Source of the DNA: Bacillota bacterium
GTDB taxonomy: Bacteria; Bacillota; Sulfobacillia; Symbiobacteriales; Symbiobacteriaceae
Assembly: GCA_023623185.1 (NCBI GenBank)
Contig: JAMNXV010000162.1
Location: 1 to 52,112, forward strand
Direction: 5' to 3'
DNA length: 52,112 bases
Every line of letters starts with the position of its first letter. Position 1 is the stretch's first letter. The notes under the pieces are model-generated. The model was not told the origin of the DNA. It saw nothing but the letters and a program-made list of their open reading frames with translations, and ran no database searches. Both the position numbers and the translations under genes were made by a program. This document shows positions 34,760 through 43,998 of this stretch, piece after piece.

Positions 34760-35859
34760 TACCGGACCACCCCCTTCCGCAGGACGAAGGCGGTGGCGCT
34801 GGCGCCCGAGCCGCCCATGTTGCAGGCCAGGCCGGCCTCAGCACGGGGCACCTGCCGGTCGGGCTCGGAGACACCGCCGCGGATCTGCTGGAAGATCTCC
34901 ACGACCTGGCCGACGCCGGTCGCACCGATGGGGTGCCCCTTGGCCTTCAGGCCGCCGGAAACATTGACTGGCAGGCGGCCGCCCAGTTCGAACTCGCCAG
35001 CGGCCAGCCGGGCGCCTGCCTCGCGAATGTCGCACAGCCCCAGTTCGTGGTAGGCCATTAGTTCGGCCACCGTAAAGCAGTCGTGCAGCTCCACCAGATC
35101 GAGCTCCTCCGGGCCGATGCCGGCCATCTTGTAGGCGGCCGCACACGCCTGATGGACGGCCCGGAGCCGGGTGATGTCCGGCCGGGAGTGAACAGCCAGG
35201 GTGTCGGAGGCGGCGCCGAAGCCGGCCACCCCCACCGGCATGTCCGAAAAGTCCCGGGCCACATCCGCGTCCACCACCAGCACCGCAGCGGCGCCGTCAG
35301 AGGTCGGACAACAGTCGAGGGCGGTGAGCGGGTGGGCCACCATCGGCGCCTCCAGCACCTGCTCCACCGTTATCGGCCGGCGGAGCATCGCCTTGGGGTT
35401 CAGCGCCGCGTGCCGGTGGTTCTTCACCGCCACCCGGGCCATGTCGGTGCGGGTGATGGCGCCGTCGTGGATCAGGCGGCTGGCCATCAGCGCGAACACG
35501 CCGGCGAAGGTCAGCCCGGCCAGCCGCTCGTACTCGGTGTCCCCGGAAATGCCCAGCCAGTAGCGGCCCATCTCCCCGGAGACGTCCCGCATCTTCTCAA
35601 CCCCGGCGGCCAGCGCCACCTTCACCTGGCCCGACGCCACCGCAAGGACAGCCTGAAGGAGGGCGAACCCCCCTGAGGCGCAGGCGCTCTCCACGCGGAG
35701 CGCCTGTACCGGGGGGAGGCCGGCGTACTCGACCAGGGCGGGGGCCAGGTTGCCGAGCTGCATCCCCTGCCCGCCGCTCAGGCTGCCGATGTAGACCGCC
35801 TCGACCCGGTCGGGGCTCCAGCCGCGGTCTACGCTCCACCAGGCCGCACTTACGGCCAC
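34759..35859 (-). CDS. SCP2/archaeal-type thiolase with a shortened N-terminus
   Basis: The product is 366 residues. Catalytic residues are present: Cys in RVESACASGGFALL, the conserved HDCFTVAEL loop, His in GGLKAKGHPIGATGV and Cys in GLACNMGGSG. It belongs to the thiolase branch that teams with HMG-CoA synthase and DUF35. The first 20-30 residues of this branch (normally a VxIVGxGxTxFG-type strand) are missing; an in-frame TAG closes the frame ten codons upstream of the GTG. The start is unsure: GTG at 35859 has no well-spaced site, while AGGAGG is better placed for an upstream CTG. Ends with a one-base overlap with the HMGCS-like gene. Confidence 0.82.
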   Translation of the reverse strand: MAVSAAWWSVDRGWSPDRVEAVYIGSLSGGQGMQLGNLAPALVEYAGLPPVQALRVESACASGGFALLQAVLAVASGQVKVALAAGVEKMRDVSGEMGRYWLGISGDTEYERLAGLTFAGVFALMASRLIHDGAITRTDMARVAVKNHRHAALNPKAMLRRPITVEQVLEAPMVAHPLTALDCCPTSDGAAAVLVVDADVARDFSDMPVGVAGFGAASDTLAVHSRPDITRLRAVHQACAAAYKMAGIGPEELDLVELHDCFTVAELMAYHELGLCDIREAGARLAAGEFELGGRLPVNVSGGLKAKGHPIGATGVGQVVEIFQQIRGGVSEPDRQVPRAEAGLACNMGGSGASATAFVLRKGVVR

Positions 35860-35928
35860 CTCCGACAGGAGATCCTGCCTCCTGTTCTACCACGGTCTGA
35901 ATAGTCGGTCAACAGGTTGTGAAGAAGG

Positions 35929-35961
35929 GGCCGCTGACCTCCAGGCGAGAGGACAGCGGCC
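35929..35961 (-). terminator. Terminator after the gene ending at 35974
   Basis: GGCCGCTG-A-CCTC pairs with GAGG-A-CAGCGGCC (12 bp with one mismatch), followed on the minus strand by CCCCTTCTTC. It separates the unknown gene from the thiolase operon. Confidence 0.6.
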
Positions 35962-35973
35962 GCTGTGGCGCGC

Positions 35974-36375
35974 TCACTTGTCTTCCGGCCGAATCACCCG
36001 CAGGTGCCCACCCCGTTCCTGTGACGATTCCTCCTCGGGCTCCGGCACGTCGATGATGAGCGGGGCTTCCCGGGAACTTCCGCCGAGGATCTCGATGCCG
36101 AACACCTGACTCTCCGTGTGGTCCCAGTCGATGTTCACCATTGTGAAGCCCTGCTCCGAGAGGTAGTAGGGGTGGCTTCTCACGGGTGTCTGCATCCGCT
36201 CCCGGCCGGGCATGTAGACGTACCAGGCTCCTGCCCCGACGTCGTAGGTCAGCTCCACCGCTCCGACCCGGATGCGGTAGAAGGGCGCATTCAGCCTGTC
36301 TGAACCCGGCGCCTCGCCCCCGCTGCGTAACACCTTAACGTGCGCATCGCTGTACACGCATTTCATCTCGCGCAT
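35974..36375 (-). CDS. Hypothetical protein, 133 residues
   Basis: The product is 133 residues, soluble, with alternating beta-like segments and no signal or membrane stretch. It starts MREMKCVYSDAHVKVLRSGG, contains LTYDVGAGAWYVYMPGRERM, and reads TMVNIDWDHTESQVFGIEILG before an acidic tail. The VFGIEIL ending resembles the end of DUF2283 proteins, which are small beta proteins of unknown function, but the rest is longer and less similar, so I do not assign it. ATG at 36375 has GGAGGGG 6-7 bases upstream. It lies between the thiolase cassette and yhbH on the same strand, each with its own hairpin. Confidence 0.6.
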   Translation of the reverse strand: MREMKCVYSDAHVKVLRSGGEAPGSDRLNAPFYRIRVGAVELTYDVGAGAWYVYMPGRERMQTPVRSHPYYLSEQGFTMVNIDWDHTESQVFGIEILGGSSREAPLIIDVPEPEEESSQERGGHLRVIRPEDK

Positions 36376-36579
36376 CGCATGCCCCTCCGTTCGTGCGCCA
36401 CATCCCCCCGCCCGCCACATGACCGGTCGAGGTCCGGATGCCGCTCCACCCCTTGCTTCTGTTCACCGCTTTGACATTCCTGCACGGCAGTTCCGGGTAC
36501 GTCACGCGCCTGCCTGTCCGGGAGAAGCAGCCTGCAAAAGCGGACACCCTTGCTGGCTGGCGGGCCGGGGACGCACGAA

Positions 36580-36613
36580 GAGGAGGATCCAGCCGTCTCG
36601 CCGGACCCTCCTC
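36580..36613 (-). terminator. Terminator after yhbH
   Basis: GAGGAGG-A-TCC (36580-36590) pairs with GGA-C-CCTCCTC (36603-36613). The minus-strand tail is TTCG, while the plus side has CTTTT, so it may work in both directions. The gap 36376-36579 holds no gene I can support. Confidence 0.6.
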
Positions 36614-36617
36614 CTTT

Positions 36618-37763
36618 TCACCCCACCGCCACCCCGCCGCGGCTGAACCACTTCTGCAGCGCCGGGTACACGTCCCGCTTCTCCGTAATCGTCACGATCA
36701 CAAACTTCGGGTCCTTGATCGCCGAGAAGGCGCTCATGAGCGAACTGGTATACCCGCCGTCCCGGATCTCCCCGTACCCGAACAGGTTCGAGACCTCCAG
36801 CAGTTTGCCCACCAGCTCCACGCAGAGCTTGTTGTCGTTGTCGCTCCAGTTGTCGCCGTCACTGAAATGGAAGGGATAGATGTTCCACCGCTCCGGGTCG
36901 TACCGCTCCTGGATGATCTCCAGGGCCAGCCGGTAGGCCGAGGAGACCCGCGTGCCCCCGCTCTCGCCCATCTTGAAGAACGCTTCCTCATCCACCTCCT
37001 GCGCGTCTGAATGGTGGGTAATAAAGACGATCTCCACGTCCTGATATTTCGTGCGAAGGAAACGGGTCATCCAGAAGAACAGACTCCGGGTGATATACTT
37101 CTTAAACTCTCCCATGGAGCCCGATGCGTCCCGCATGGCGATCACCACGGCGCTGCTGCTGGGGCGCATCTCCTGCTCCCACACCTTGAAGCGCAGGTCA
37201 TCGTTGGTGATGTTGCCGAGAACTGGCATTCCCCGGCGCGCGTTCCGCTTCAGGTTCTCCATGATCGTCCGCCGGCGGTCCAGGTTGGCCATGGGCCCCT
37301 TCTTCCGCACCTCGGTGAAACGGACCTCCTCGGTGGGAATCTCCTGCGTGGACTTCGGCTTCAGGTTGGGCAGGCCGAGGTCCTCGAAGATGAGTTCCGC
37401 CAGGTCGTCGACGGTCACTTCCGCCTCGTAGTAGTCGACTCCGGGCTGGTCGCCCGGCTGGCCGCCGGCCCCGCCGCCCTTGCCCCCGCCCCGGGCGCGG
37501 CCGATCACGTCGCCCACCTTCGAATCGCCGTCCCCCTGTCCCACGCGCTTCCCCTGGTTGGGGTTGAACCGGAAGCGATACTCCTCCAGCGTCCGGATGG
37601 GTACTTTGACCAGTCGCTTACCGTCGGAGGTTATGATGGACTCCTCGGCGATGATCTCAGGCAGGTTTTCCTTGATCGCCTCCTTGACCTTTTCATGGTG
37701 CCGCGCCTGGTCGATAGGACCCTTCCGGTGCAGGCTCCAGTCGTGCTGAGACGTCGAGGCCAT
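36618..37763 (-). CDS. yhbH: YhbH/DUF444 sporulation protein
   Basis: The product is 381 residues. The N-terminal HDWSLHRKGPIDQARHHEKVKEAIKENLPEIIAEESI is the DUF444 signature. The C-terminal half has a von Willebrand A-like fold with a MIDAS-like DASGSM motif, FFWMTRFLRTKY and a TRVSSAYRLALEII segment. YhbH is expressed in the Bacillus mother cell under sporulation control and its E. coli relative YeaH works with the kinase YeaG; the molecular function is unknown. Glycine-rich GRARGGGKGGGAGG sits in the middle. ATG at 37763 is within a run of AGGAGG-type sites. It pairs with spoVR in this window. Confidence 0.92.
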   Translation of the reverse strand: MASTSQHDWSLHRKGPIDQARHHEKVKEAIKENLPEIIAEESIITSDGKRLVKVPIRTLEEYRFRFNPNQGKRVGQGDGDSKVGDVIGRARGGGKGGGAGGQPGDQPGVDYYEAEVTVDDLAELIFEDLGLPNLKPKSTQEIPTEEVRFTEVRKKGPMANLDRRRTIMENLKRNARRGMPVLGNITNDDLRFKVWEQEMRPSSSAVVIAMRDASGSMGEFKKYITRSLFFWMTRFLRTKYQDVEIVFITHHSDAQEVDEEAFFKMGESGGTRVSSAYRLALEIIQERYDPERWNIYPFHFSDGDNWSDNDNKLCVELVGKLLEVSNLFGYGEIRDGGYTSSLMSAFSAIKDPKFVIVTITEKRDVYPALQKWFSRGGVAVG

Positions 37764-37932
37764 GCTCCTCCCCCCTCCTCGCTGCGCACCCGGGAGGGTG
37801 CACTGGTCGTACTCCAGTCTATGCGGGAGGGTCTCGCCAGACTGTGTTTCGGTGGGCAGATCCGCGCCACACGTCACCCGTTTCGCCCACAGCTTATTTA
37901 TGTGTAAATTCGGAAAATAGCAGGATCCCAGA

Positions 37933-37993
37933 CCGAACAGGAAGAACCGTCTTTCCCACGAGGACAGGGGCCCCGACCTCGAATCCTGTTCGG
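37933..37993 (+). promoter_or_regulatory. Inverted repeat overlapping the ribosome binding site of the large protease
   Basis: CCGAACAGGA (37933-37942) and TCCTGTTCGG (37984-37993) are perfectly complementary across a 41-nt gap. The gap itself contains CGAGG/CCTCG arms and a GGGGCCCC core. The right arm includes the first two bases of the GGAGGTGG site. Folding would tuck the ribosome binding site into a stem, so translational control is possible. Confidence 0.5.
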
Positions 37994-38006
37994 AGGTGGA
38001 GCGTCC

Positions 38007-41000
38007 ATGCGATCAGGGATCCGTTCCCGGCCCAAACACCTGGATTCCCGGTTGATGCGCACCGGGCTGGCGCTGCTCCTCACCGCCGCCATACCCGCGC
38101 AGGCACTGGCGATGGTGGGGACCGGCGTGCGCCCGGGACCCATCAAGGCGGGACCCGGAAAGCCTGCCGCAGTCTCCGTGTCCCTCGACTCTGCGGCCAC
38201 CGTCAAGGCCAAGATCCAGCCCTCCGTACTCGACGCCTTCCAGCACAGCGATAAGGCCCGCTACCTGGTGAAGCTGAAGCTTCAGGCCGACGTCGCAGGC
38301 GCCGCGGCCTCAGCGCGGCAGCGGGCCGCAACCCCGGCAGCCGCCGAACTGGCCGCCCGCAGCGCGGTCATCCACAGCCTGCAGGAGGCCGCCGACCTGT
38401 CTCAGGCCGGCCTGGTCGCCTTCCTGGAGAAGGCGCAGTCCATGGGACAGGTCGAGTCGTTCGAACCGTTCTGGATCACCAACATGGTGGCGGTGACCTC
38501 TGACAAGGCCACCCTGGAGAAGATCGCCGCCCGTCCCGAAGTTGAGGCCATCTACGAGGACGAAAAGGTCCACCTCATCAAGTCCGACATCGTGACCATC
38601 GAGGAGTCTGTTGAAACACTCTCCGGTGCGCCCGAGTGGAACATCGAGCGCATCGGCGCCCCGGCCGTCTGGCGCCAGTTCGAGATCGACGGCACCGGCG
38701 TGGTGGTCGCCAGCATGGACACCGGTGTCGATCCCGACCACCCGGCCCTGGCTGAGCAGTACCGGGGGGTCGGCGCGGCTGACCACAGCGCGTTCTGGTT
38801 CGACGCGGTCAACGGGCGTCCGGAACCCTACGACGACGAGGGTCACGGCACTCACACCGCGGGCACCATGGTCGGCCGCACCCCCGACGGCGAAAACCAG
38901 ATCGGCGTGGCGCCCGGCGCCAAGTGGATCGCGGCCAAGATGCTGGACGAGTTCGGCAGCGGGTACACCAGCTGGATCCTCCAGGCAGGCCAGTGGATCA
39001 TGGCCCCCGGCGGCGACCCGGCCAACGCGCCTGACGTCGTGAACAACTCCTGGGGCGGCAGCTCCGGCATGAACGAGTGGTTCCGGGACGTCGTCGTCGC
39101 CTGGCGAGCGGCAGGCATCGTGCCGGTCTTCGCCAACGGCAACAGCGGCCCCGGCGCCGGCACGGTGGGCGTGCCCGCCAACTACCCCGAGTCCATCGGC
39201 GTGGGCAACGTCACGAAGGACGACACCCTGAACTCGGGCTCCAGCCGCGGTCCCAGCCCGTACGGTGAGATCAAGCCCGAGGTCTCCGCACCCGGCACCG
39301 CCGTCCGCTCCGCCCTGCCGGGCGGCATGTACGGCGCCGGCACGGGCACGTCGATGGCGGCCCCCCACGTGGCCGGCACGGCGGCCCTGCTCCGGCAGGT
39401 GGACGCCAGCCTGACCGTCGATGAGATCGAGGCGATTCTCACCAGCACGGCTGACCCGATGACGGATGCCCAATATGCGACCGTTCCCAACAACGGCTAC
39501 GGGCACGGCATCGTCAACGCTTACAAGGCCGTCGCCCAGGCTCTCGGCCTGGCCGAAGGCCGCATCTCCGGCCGGCTGCTGGCTGAGGGCGACGACCTGA
39601 TCGGGCCGACGATCCGCCATACCCCTGTCACTCAGGGATTCAAGGGCACACCAACAACCATTGAGGCCGAGATCACCGACGACGTGTCCCTCAGCGCAGT
39701 GTACCTGCGTTTCCGCCAGCCCGGGCTCAACTGGTGGGGCATCGTGGACATGACCCAGACCTCCGGCGACCACACGGGCGGCACCTTCGTGGGCACCATC
39801 CCGGCCGAGCTTTCCACCACCGACACGATGGAGTATTACATTGAAGCGGTCGACTTCGGCAACAACCGGGCCTTCAGCGGAACCCGGAACAACCCGCACG
39901 TCATCACCATGCTGGACGGCGTGAAGCCGGGTTACCTGGAGGACTTTGAGGGCAGCATCGTCGGCTGGTCCACCGGCGGGGAGCCCGCAGACCTCTGGCA
40001 GATCGGTGAGCCGACCTCCGGCCCGGGCGCCGCGTACTCCGGCCAGCGCGTGGCCGCCACCAACCTGGACGGCGAGTACACCAGCAACGCGCAGGCTTTC
40101 CTGATCACGCCGCCCATCGACCTGCGGGACGGGGCTGCCGCGCTGCGGTTCAGGCACTGGTACAACATGGAGACCAACTTCGACCTGGGCATCGTGGCCA
40201 TCACCGCCGACTACGGTGAGACGTGGGAGATCCTGGCCACCTACACCGGCACCAACGGCGCGTACCAGGAAGCCGTCATCGACCTGTCTGCCTACGCAGG
40301 GCTGTCCAACCTCTTCCTGGCCTTCGTCCTGGACACCGACGTCAGCGTCGTGCGTGAGGGCTGGTACATCGACGACGTCGAAATCTACGTGGACAACGAG
40401 CCCCCGGCCGTTCCGACCAACCTCAGCGCACAGGCTACGCCGCTCGGTTCGATCGCCCTCACCTGGGACGCGACCGACGCGGGCGACTTCGACCACTACA
40501 CGGTCTACCGGTCCACCACCTCGGGCGAGGGTTACGCGCCGATCGCCACCACCACCGACCCGGCCTACAGCGACTTCGACGTGGAAAGCGGCACCACTTA
40601 CTACTACGTGGTGACGGTCAGCGACTTCTTCGGCAACGAGAGCGAGTACTCCGCCGAGGCATCTGCCACCGCGGCTCACGTGGTCATCCGCTTCCGGGAC
40701 GACATGGAGTCCGGGCCCGGCGAATGGACCACTGCAGGCACCAACAACTCCTGGGAGTGGGGCGTGCCCACCAGCGGCCCCGGCGAGGCCTTCTCCGGCG
40801 AGAACCTCTGGGCGACGAACCTGGCCGGCAACTATCCCAACAACGCCGACGCTTCGCTGATCTCGCCGCCCATCGACCTGAGCGGTCTCTCCTCCGCCGC
40901 GCTGGCGTTCACCCACTGGTACCGGCTTGAGCGCAACTGGGACTACGGCCGCGTGGAAGTCACCGCCGACGGCGGCGAAACCTGGACGGAGCTGGCCATC

Positions 41001-43772
41001 TACACCTCGCCGGCTTCGGGCGGAGCTCCTGTCGGCCCCGAAACCCCGCTCATCGACCTGACGGACTACGTGGGCGGGACCGTGCAGGTCCGCTTCCGCC
41101 ACACCTCCGACGGCTCGGTCAGCTATCCCGGCTGGTACATCGATGACGTAATCGTGTCCGGCGCAGAGGCCGGGGCCGGAGCCGAAGCTGTGCCCGCCCC
41201 GGTGAGCCTCTCCAAGCCCGGCGACAGCATCACCCCGAAGGATGAGAAGCCCGCCGAGACGGTCATCCTCCGGCACCAGCTTCCCAGGGCAGCCAAGTCC
41301 GAATACCGGGTCGAGACGGAGGAGCCGGTGGTCCGCATCACGGCGCTGCCGATCATGGAAGGCACGGTGACCGTGCTCGAGAACGGCCGCGTGGTGCGCA
41401 CCAACCCGGGCGACGGCTCCTACTCGCTGGCGCTCCCGGCCGGCACCTACACCCTCATGGCCGAGTCCTACGGGTACTACCCGCAGACCCGCCAGGTTGA
41501 CCTCGGCCCCAATGAGGAGCTGACCGTCAACTTCCTCCTGCAGGAGATCCCGCGCGGCCTGCTGGCCGGCACCGTGACCGACGCCCGGACCGGCGAGCCG
41601 ATCGAGGGCGCCCGCGTGCAGGTCCTCGACGACGCCCGCGTCGCACCGACCACCACGGATGCGGCCGGCCGGTTCAGCCTAAACCTCCTGGAGGGCTCCT
41701 ACACGCTGCGCGTCTCCCACCGGAGCCACTACATGGAGGAAATCACGGTAGACGTGCCTGGCAACCAGACCACCGAGCTCTCGATCGTGATGCGGCCCTT
41801 CGCGGGGATCCCCGGCGAGCTGGCCTATGACGACGGCACCGCCGAGACCGCCTGGGCGATGTACGACGCCGGCAACGGCTGGGCCGTGCGCATGTCGCCC
41901 GAACCCGGTCAGACCGTGATGGTGACGGGCGCCCGGGTCTACCTGTGGGATACCACCTGGCCCACCCCCGGAGGCAACACCTTCATGGTGGCCGTTTACG
42001 GCAGCCGCCCGGACGGCTCGCCCGGCGATCTGCTGCTGAGTCCCGTGCTGGTGGAGGACGCCGTCAGGGGCGCCTGGAACGAGGTGGATCTGCGGCCCTA
42101 CGGCATCACGGTGCAGGGCGACTTCTACGTGGCAGTCATTCAGGCCGCCGACTATCCCAACGTGCCCGGCCTGGCCTTCGACGAGACGGTCGATCAGGGC
42201 CGCACCTATGAGGTCGTGGATGGCGTCTTCGGTCCCTGGACCGAGCCGAGCAACGCCATGATCCGGGCCCTGGTCTCCACCGAAGTCGGGCCGCCGGCTA
42301 TCCTGAGTCCGGCCGACGGCACCTTCACCAACGAGACCGAGGTCCTGGTGGAGGGCCGGAGCTCCGCGGGCACGTCGGTAGCGATCTACGTCAACGATGA
42401 GCTTGCGGCCGAGACCGCGGCCGAAGCGGACGGTACCTTCTCCGCCACGCTGACGCTGGATGAGGGCGAGTATACCCTGACCGCCGTGGCCACCACCGCG
42501 GACGGCGACAGCACCGATCCTTCGGCTCCGGTCCGGGTCACCGTCGACCTGACCGCCCCCGAGCTCACCATCGACGAGCCGCAGGATGGCGCCGTGCAGA
42601 ACCACCGGCTCCTCACCGTTGCGGGCCAGGCCCTGGATCTCCACCTGGCCGGGGTCGACGTGAACGGCACCGCGGCTGAGGTGGATGTTGACGGCCGGTT
42701 CACCGCCGAGATCATCGTCCGCGAGGGTGAGAACCTCGTCACCGTCACCGCCGTGGACCGGGCAGGCAATGCCACCTCTGCCTCGGTAACCATGACGGTC
42801 GACAGCACCGCACCCGAGCTGACCAACCTGCAGCCCGACGCCGACCTGACCCTCACGGCCGGCGACACCCTGACGGTCTCCTTCGAGTCTGAGCCCGGTC
42901 TCGCGCTCGCTGCGTTCAGCATCGTGGCGAACCTGGGCGGCGGCTCCGCCGCAGGCGACGACGCCTCGTTCGGCCTGGAGCCCGGCGAGATCGCCATGAC
43001 CGAAACGGAGCCCGGTCGCTACGAGGGCACCTTCACCGTTCCCGACGACATGAGCATGCCCGAGGCCCTCGTCCGCTTCCGGGCGATGGACGCCGCCGGC
43101 AACACCACACGGGCGACCGCCCCGGGCACGCTGACCATCGTCCTCCCGGAGGATGAGGATCCCGGCGAGCCGGATCCGGGCGAACCCGATCCGGGTGAGC
43201 CTGACCCCGGCGAGCCCGATCCGGGTGAGCCCGATCCCGCCGAGCCCGGCGGCCCCGTCGCCGTGATCACCGGTCCCACCGAAGTCGAGGTCAACAGGAA
43301 CAGCCGGTGGGATGCGCACGGATCCGCCTCCGATGTGCCCATCATCTCCTACGAATGGGATATGGGCGACGGTTCCAGGATCCAGCGCGGCCGCACGGTG
43401 GCGCACCGCTACAAGGAGGCCGGCACCTACACGATCACTCTGACGGTCACCGACCGGAACGGCAACACGGCCACCACGACCCTCGACGTGGTGGTGGGCG
43501 GTGGCCAGCATGAGTCTGCAGGGCCGAATGCTGTGATCGACGGGCCCTCCTCGGTGCAGCCGAACCAGCTCGTCAAGTTCAGCGGACTGAAATCCACCTC
43601 CAGCTCGCAGATCCTCCGCTACGAGTGGGACATGGGCGACGGCACGCAGACGCAGTTGCCGATGGTGGTGCACCGCTGGACGAGTCCCGGCACCTACACC
43701 GTGACGCTCACGGTCACCGACCTCGCGGGCAACACGGCCTCCGTCACCATGACGGTCGAGGTCACCCAGTGA
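38007..43772 (+). CDS. Secreted multidomain subtilisin-like serine protease (bacillopeptidase F-like)
   Basis: The product is 1,921 residues. After a signal peptide (about residues 16-35) comes a propeptide, then an S8 domain with Asp238 (SMDTGVDPDHP), His280 (GHGTHTAG), oxyanion Asn in VVNNSWGG and Ser449 (GTSMAAPHVAGT). Beyond it are two copies of an immune-inhibitor-A/MAM-like module (each ending GWYIDDVxI) with an FN3 domain between, two carboxypeptidase-regulatory beta domains, a beta-sandwich, several Ig-like repeats, a (PGEPD)n linker and two PKD domains. No sorting signal or membrane anchor is seen. It probably degrades large extracellular proteins. ATG at 38007 has GGAGGTGG upstream. 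It stands alone; a hairpin terminator follows. Confidence 0.92.
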   Translation: MRSGIRSRPKHLDSRLMRTGLALLLTAAIPAQALAMVGTGVRPGPIKAGPGKPAAVSVSLDSAATVKAKIQPSVLDAFQHSDKARYLVKLKLQADVAGAAASARQRAATPAAAELAARSAVIHSLQEAADLSQAGLVAFLEKAQSMGQVESFEPFWITNMVAVTSDKATLEKIAARPEVEAIYEDEKVHLIKSDIVTIEESVETLSGAPEWNIERIGAPAVWRQFEIDGTGVVVASMDTGVDPDHPALAEQYRGVGAADHSAFWFDAVNGRPEPYDDEGHGTHTAGTMVGRTPDGENQIGVAPGAKWIAAKMLDEFGSGYTSWILQAGQWIMAPGGDPANAPDVVNNSWGGSSGMNEWFRDVVVAWRAAGIVPVFANGNSGPGAGTVGVPANYPESIGVGNVTKDDTLNSGSSRGPSPYGEIKPEVSAPGTAVRSALPGGMYGAGTGTSMAAPHVAGTAALLRQVDASLTVDEIEAILTSTADPMTDAQYATVPNNGYGHGIVNAYKAVAQALGLAEGRISGRLLAEGDDLIGPTIRHTPVTQGFKGTPTTIEAEITDDVSLSAVYLRFRQPGLNWWGIVDMTQTSGDHTGGTFVGTIPAELSTTDTMEYYIEAVDFGNNRAFSGTRNNPHVITMLDGVKPGYLEDFEGSIVGWSTGGEPADLWQIGEPTSGPGAAYSGQRVAATNLDGEYTSNAQAFLITPPIDLRDGAAALRFRHWYNMETNFDLGIVAITADYGETWEILATYTGTNGAYQEAVIDLSAYAGLSNLFLAFVLDTDVSVVREGWYIDDVEIYVDNEPPAVPTNLSAQATPLGSIALTWDATDAGDFDHYTVYRSTTSGEGYAPIATTTDPAYSDFDVESGTTYYYVVTVSDFFGNESEYSAEASATAAHVVIRFRDDMESGPGEWTTAGTNNSWEWGVPTSGPGEAFSGENLWATNLAGNYPNNADASLISPPIDLSGLSSAALAFTHWYRLERNWDYGRVEVTADGGETWTELAIYTSPASGGAPVGPETPLIDLTDYVGGTVQVRFRHTSDGSVSYPGWYIDDVIVSGAEAGAGAEAVPAPVSLSKPGDSITPKDEKPAETVILRHQLPRAAKSEYRVETEEPVVRITALPIMEGTVTVLENGRVVRTNPGDGSYSLALPAGTYTLMAESYGYYPQTRQVDLGPNEELTVNFLLQEIPRGLLAGTVTDARTGEPIEGARVQVLDDARVAPTTTDAAGRFSLNLLEGSYTLRVSHRSHYMEEITVDVPGNQTTELSIVMRPFAGIPGELAYDDGTAETAWAMYDAGNGWAVRMSPEPGQTVMVTGARVYLWDTTWPTPGGNTFMVAVYGSRPDGSPGDLLLSPVLVEDAVRGAWNEVDLRPYGITVQGDFYVAVIQAADYPNVPGLAFDETVDQGRTYEVVDGVFGPWTEPSNAMIRALVSTEVGPPAILSPADGTFTNETEVLVEGRSSAGTSVAIYVNDELAAETAAEADGTFSATLTLDEGEYTLTAVATTADGDSTDPSAPVRVTVDLTAPELTIDEPQDGAVQNHRLLTVAGQALDLHLAGVDVNGTAAEVDVDGRFTAEIIVREGENLVTVTAVDRAGNATSASVTMTVDSTAPELTNLQPDADLTLTAGDTLTVSFESEPGLALAAFSIVANLGGGSAAGDDASFGLEPGEIAMTETEPGRYEGTFTVPDDMSMPEALVRFRAMDAAGNTTRATAPGTLTIVLPEDEDPGEPDPGEPDPGEPDPGEPDPGEPDPAEPGGPVAVITGPTEVEVNRNSRWDAHGSASDVPIISYEWDMGDGSRIQRGRTVAHRYKEAGTYTITLTVTDRNGNTATTTLDVVVGGGQHESAGPNAVIDGPSSVQPNQLVKFSGLKSTSSSQILRYEWDMGDGTQTQLPMVVHRWTSPGTYTVTLTVTDLAGNTASVTMTVEVTQ
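43161..43250 (+). repeat. In-gene 15-bp repeats coding (PGEPD)n
   Basis: Six consecutive 15-bp units encode PGEPD, with the last read as PAEPG. They form a rigid Pro/Glu linker between the Ig-like and PKD parts of the protease. Third-base differences between units show they are not a very recent expansion. Confidence 0.9.
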
Positions 43773-43786
43773 CGGGACACCCCTTT

Positions 43787-43818
43787 GCAAGAGGGAGCGC
43801 CTCGCCGCTCCCTCTTGC
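43787..43818 (+). terminator. Hairpin after the protease gene
   Basis: A 13-bp perfect stem (GCAAGAGGGAGCG/CGCTCCCTCTTGC) with a 6-nt loop, 14 bp past the stop. No U-tract follows, so efficiency is uncertain. Confidence 0.7.
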
Positions 43819-43998
43819 CGCGTCTGGCTGCACGTCCCCTCCGGCCCCTCACCCGAGCGCTCCTCCCGGCTCACCCTTCACCTCACCCGCGCGGGCGACT
43901 CCCACCCCGCGAAACCACCCACAGATTCACCCCTTTGTGAGCCGCAATGGATGTTACACTTCCAGCAGGTTCGCTTTTCTGGAGGGAGGACGGAGACG

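Noticed and set aside
38310-41276. Antisense open frame of 988 codons opposite the subtilase
   Set aside because: Same bias artefact; the translation lacks domain structure and the sense gene is unambiguous.
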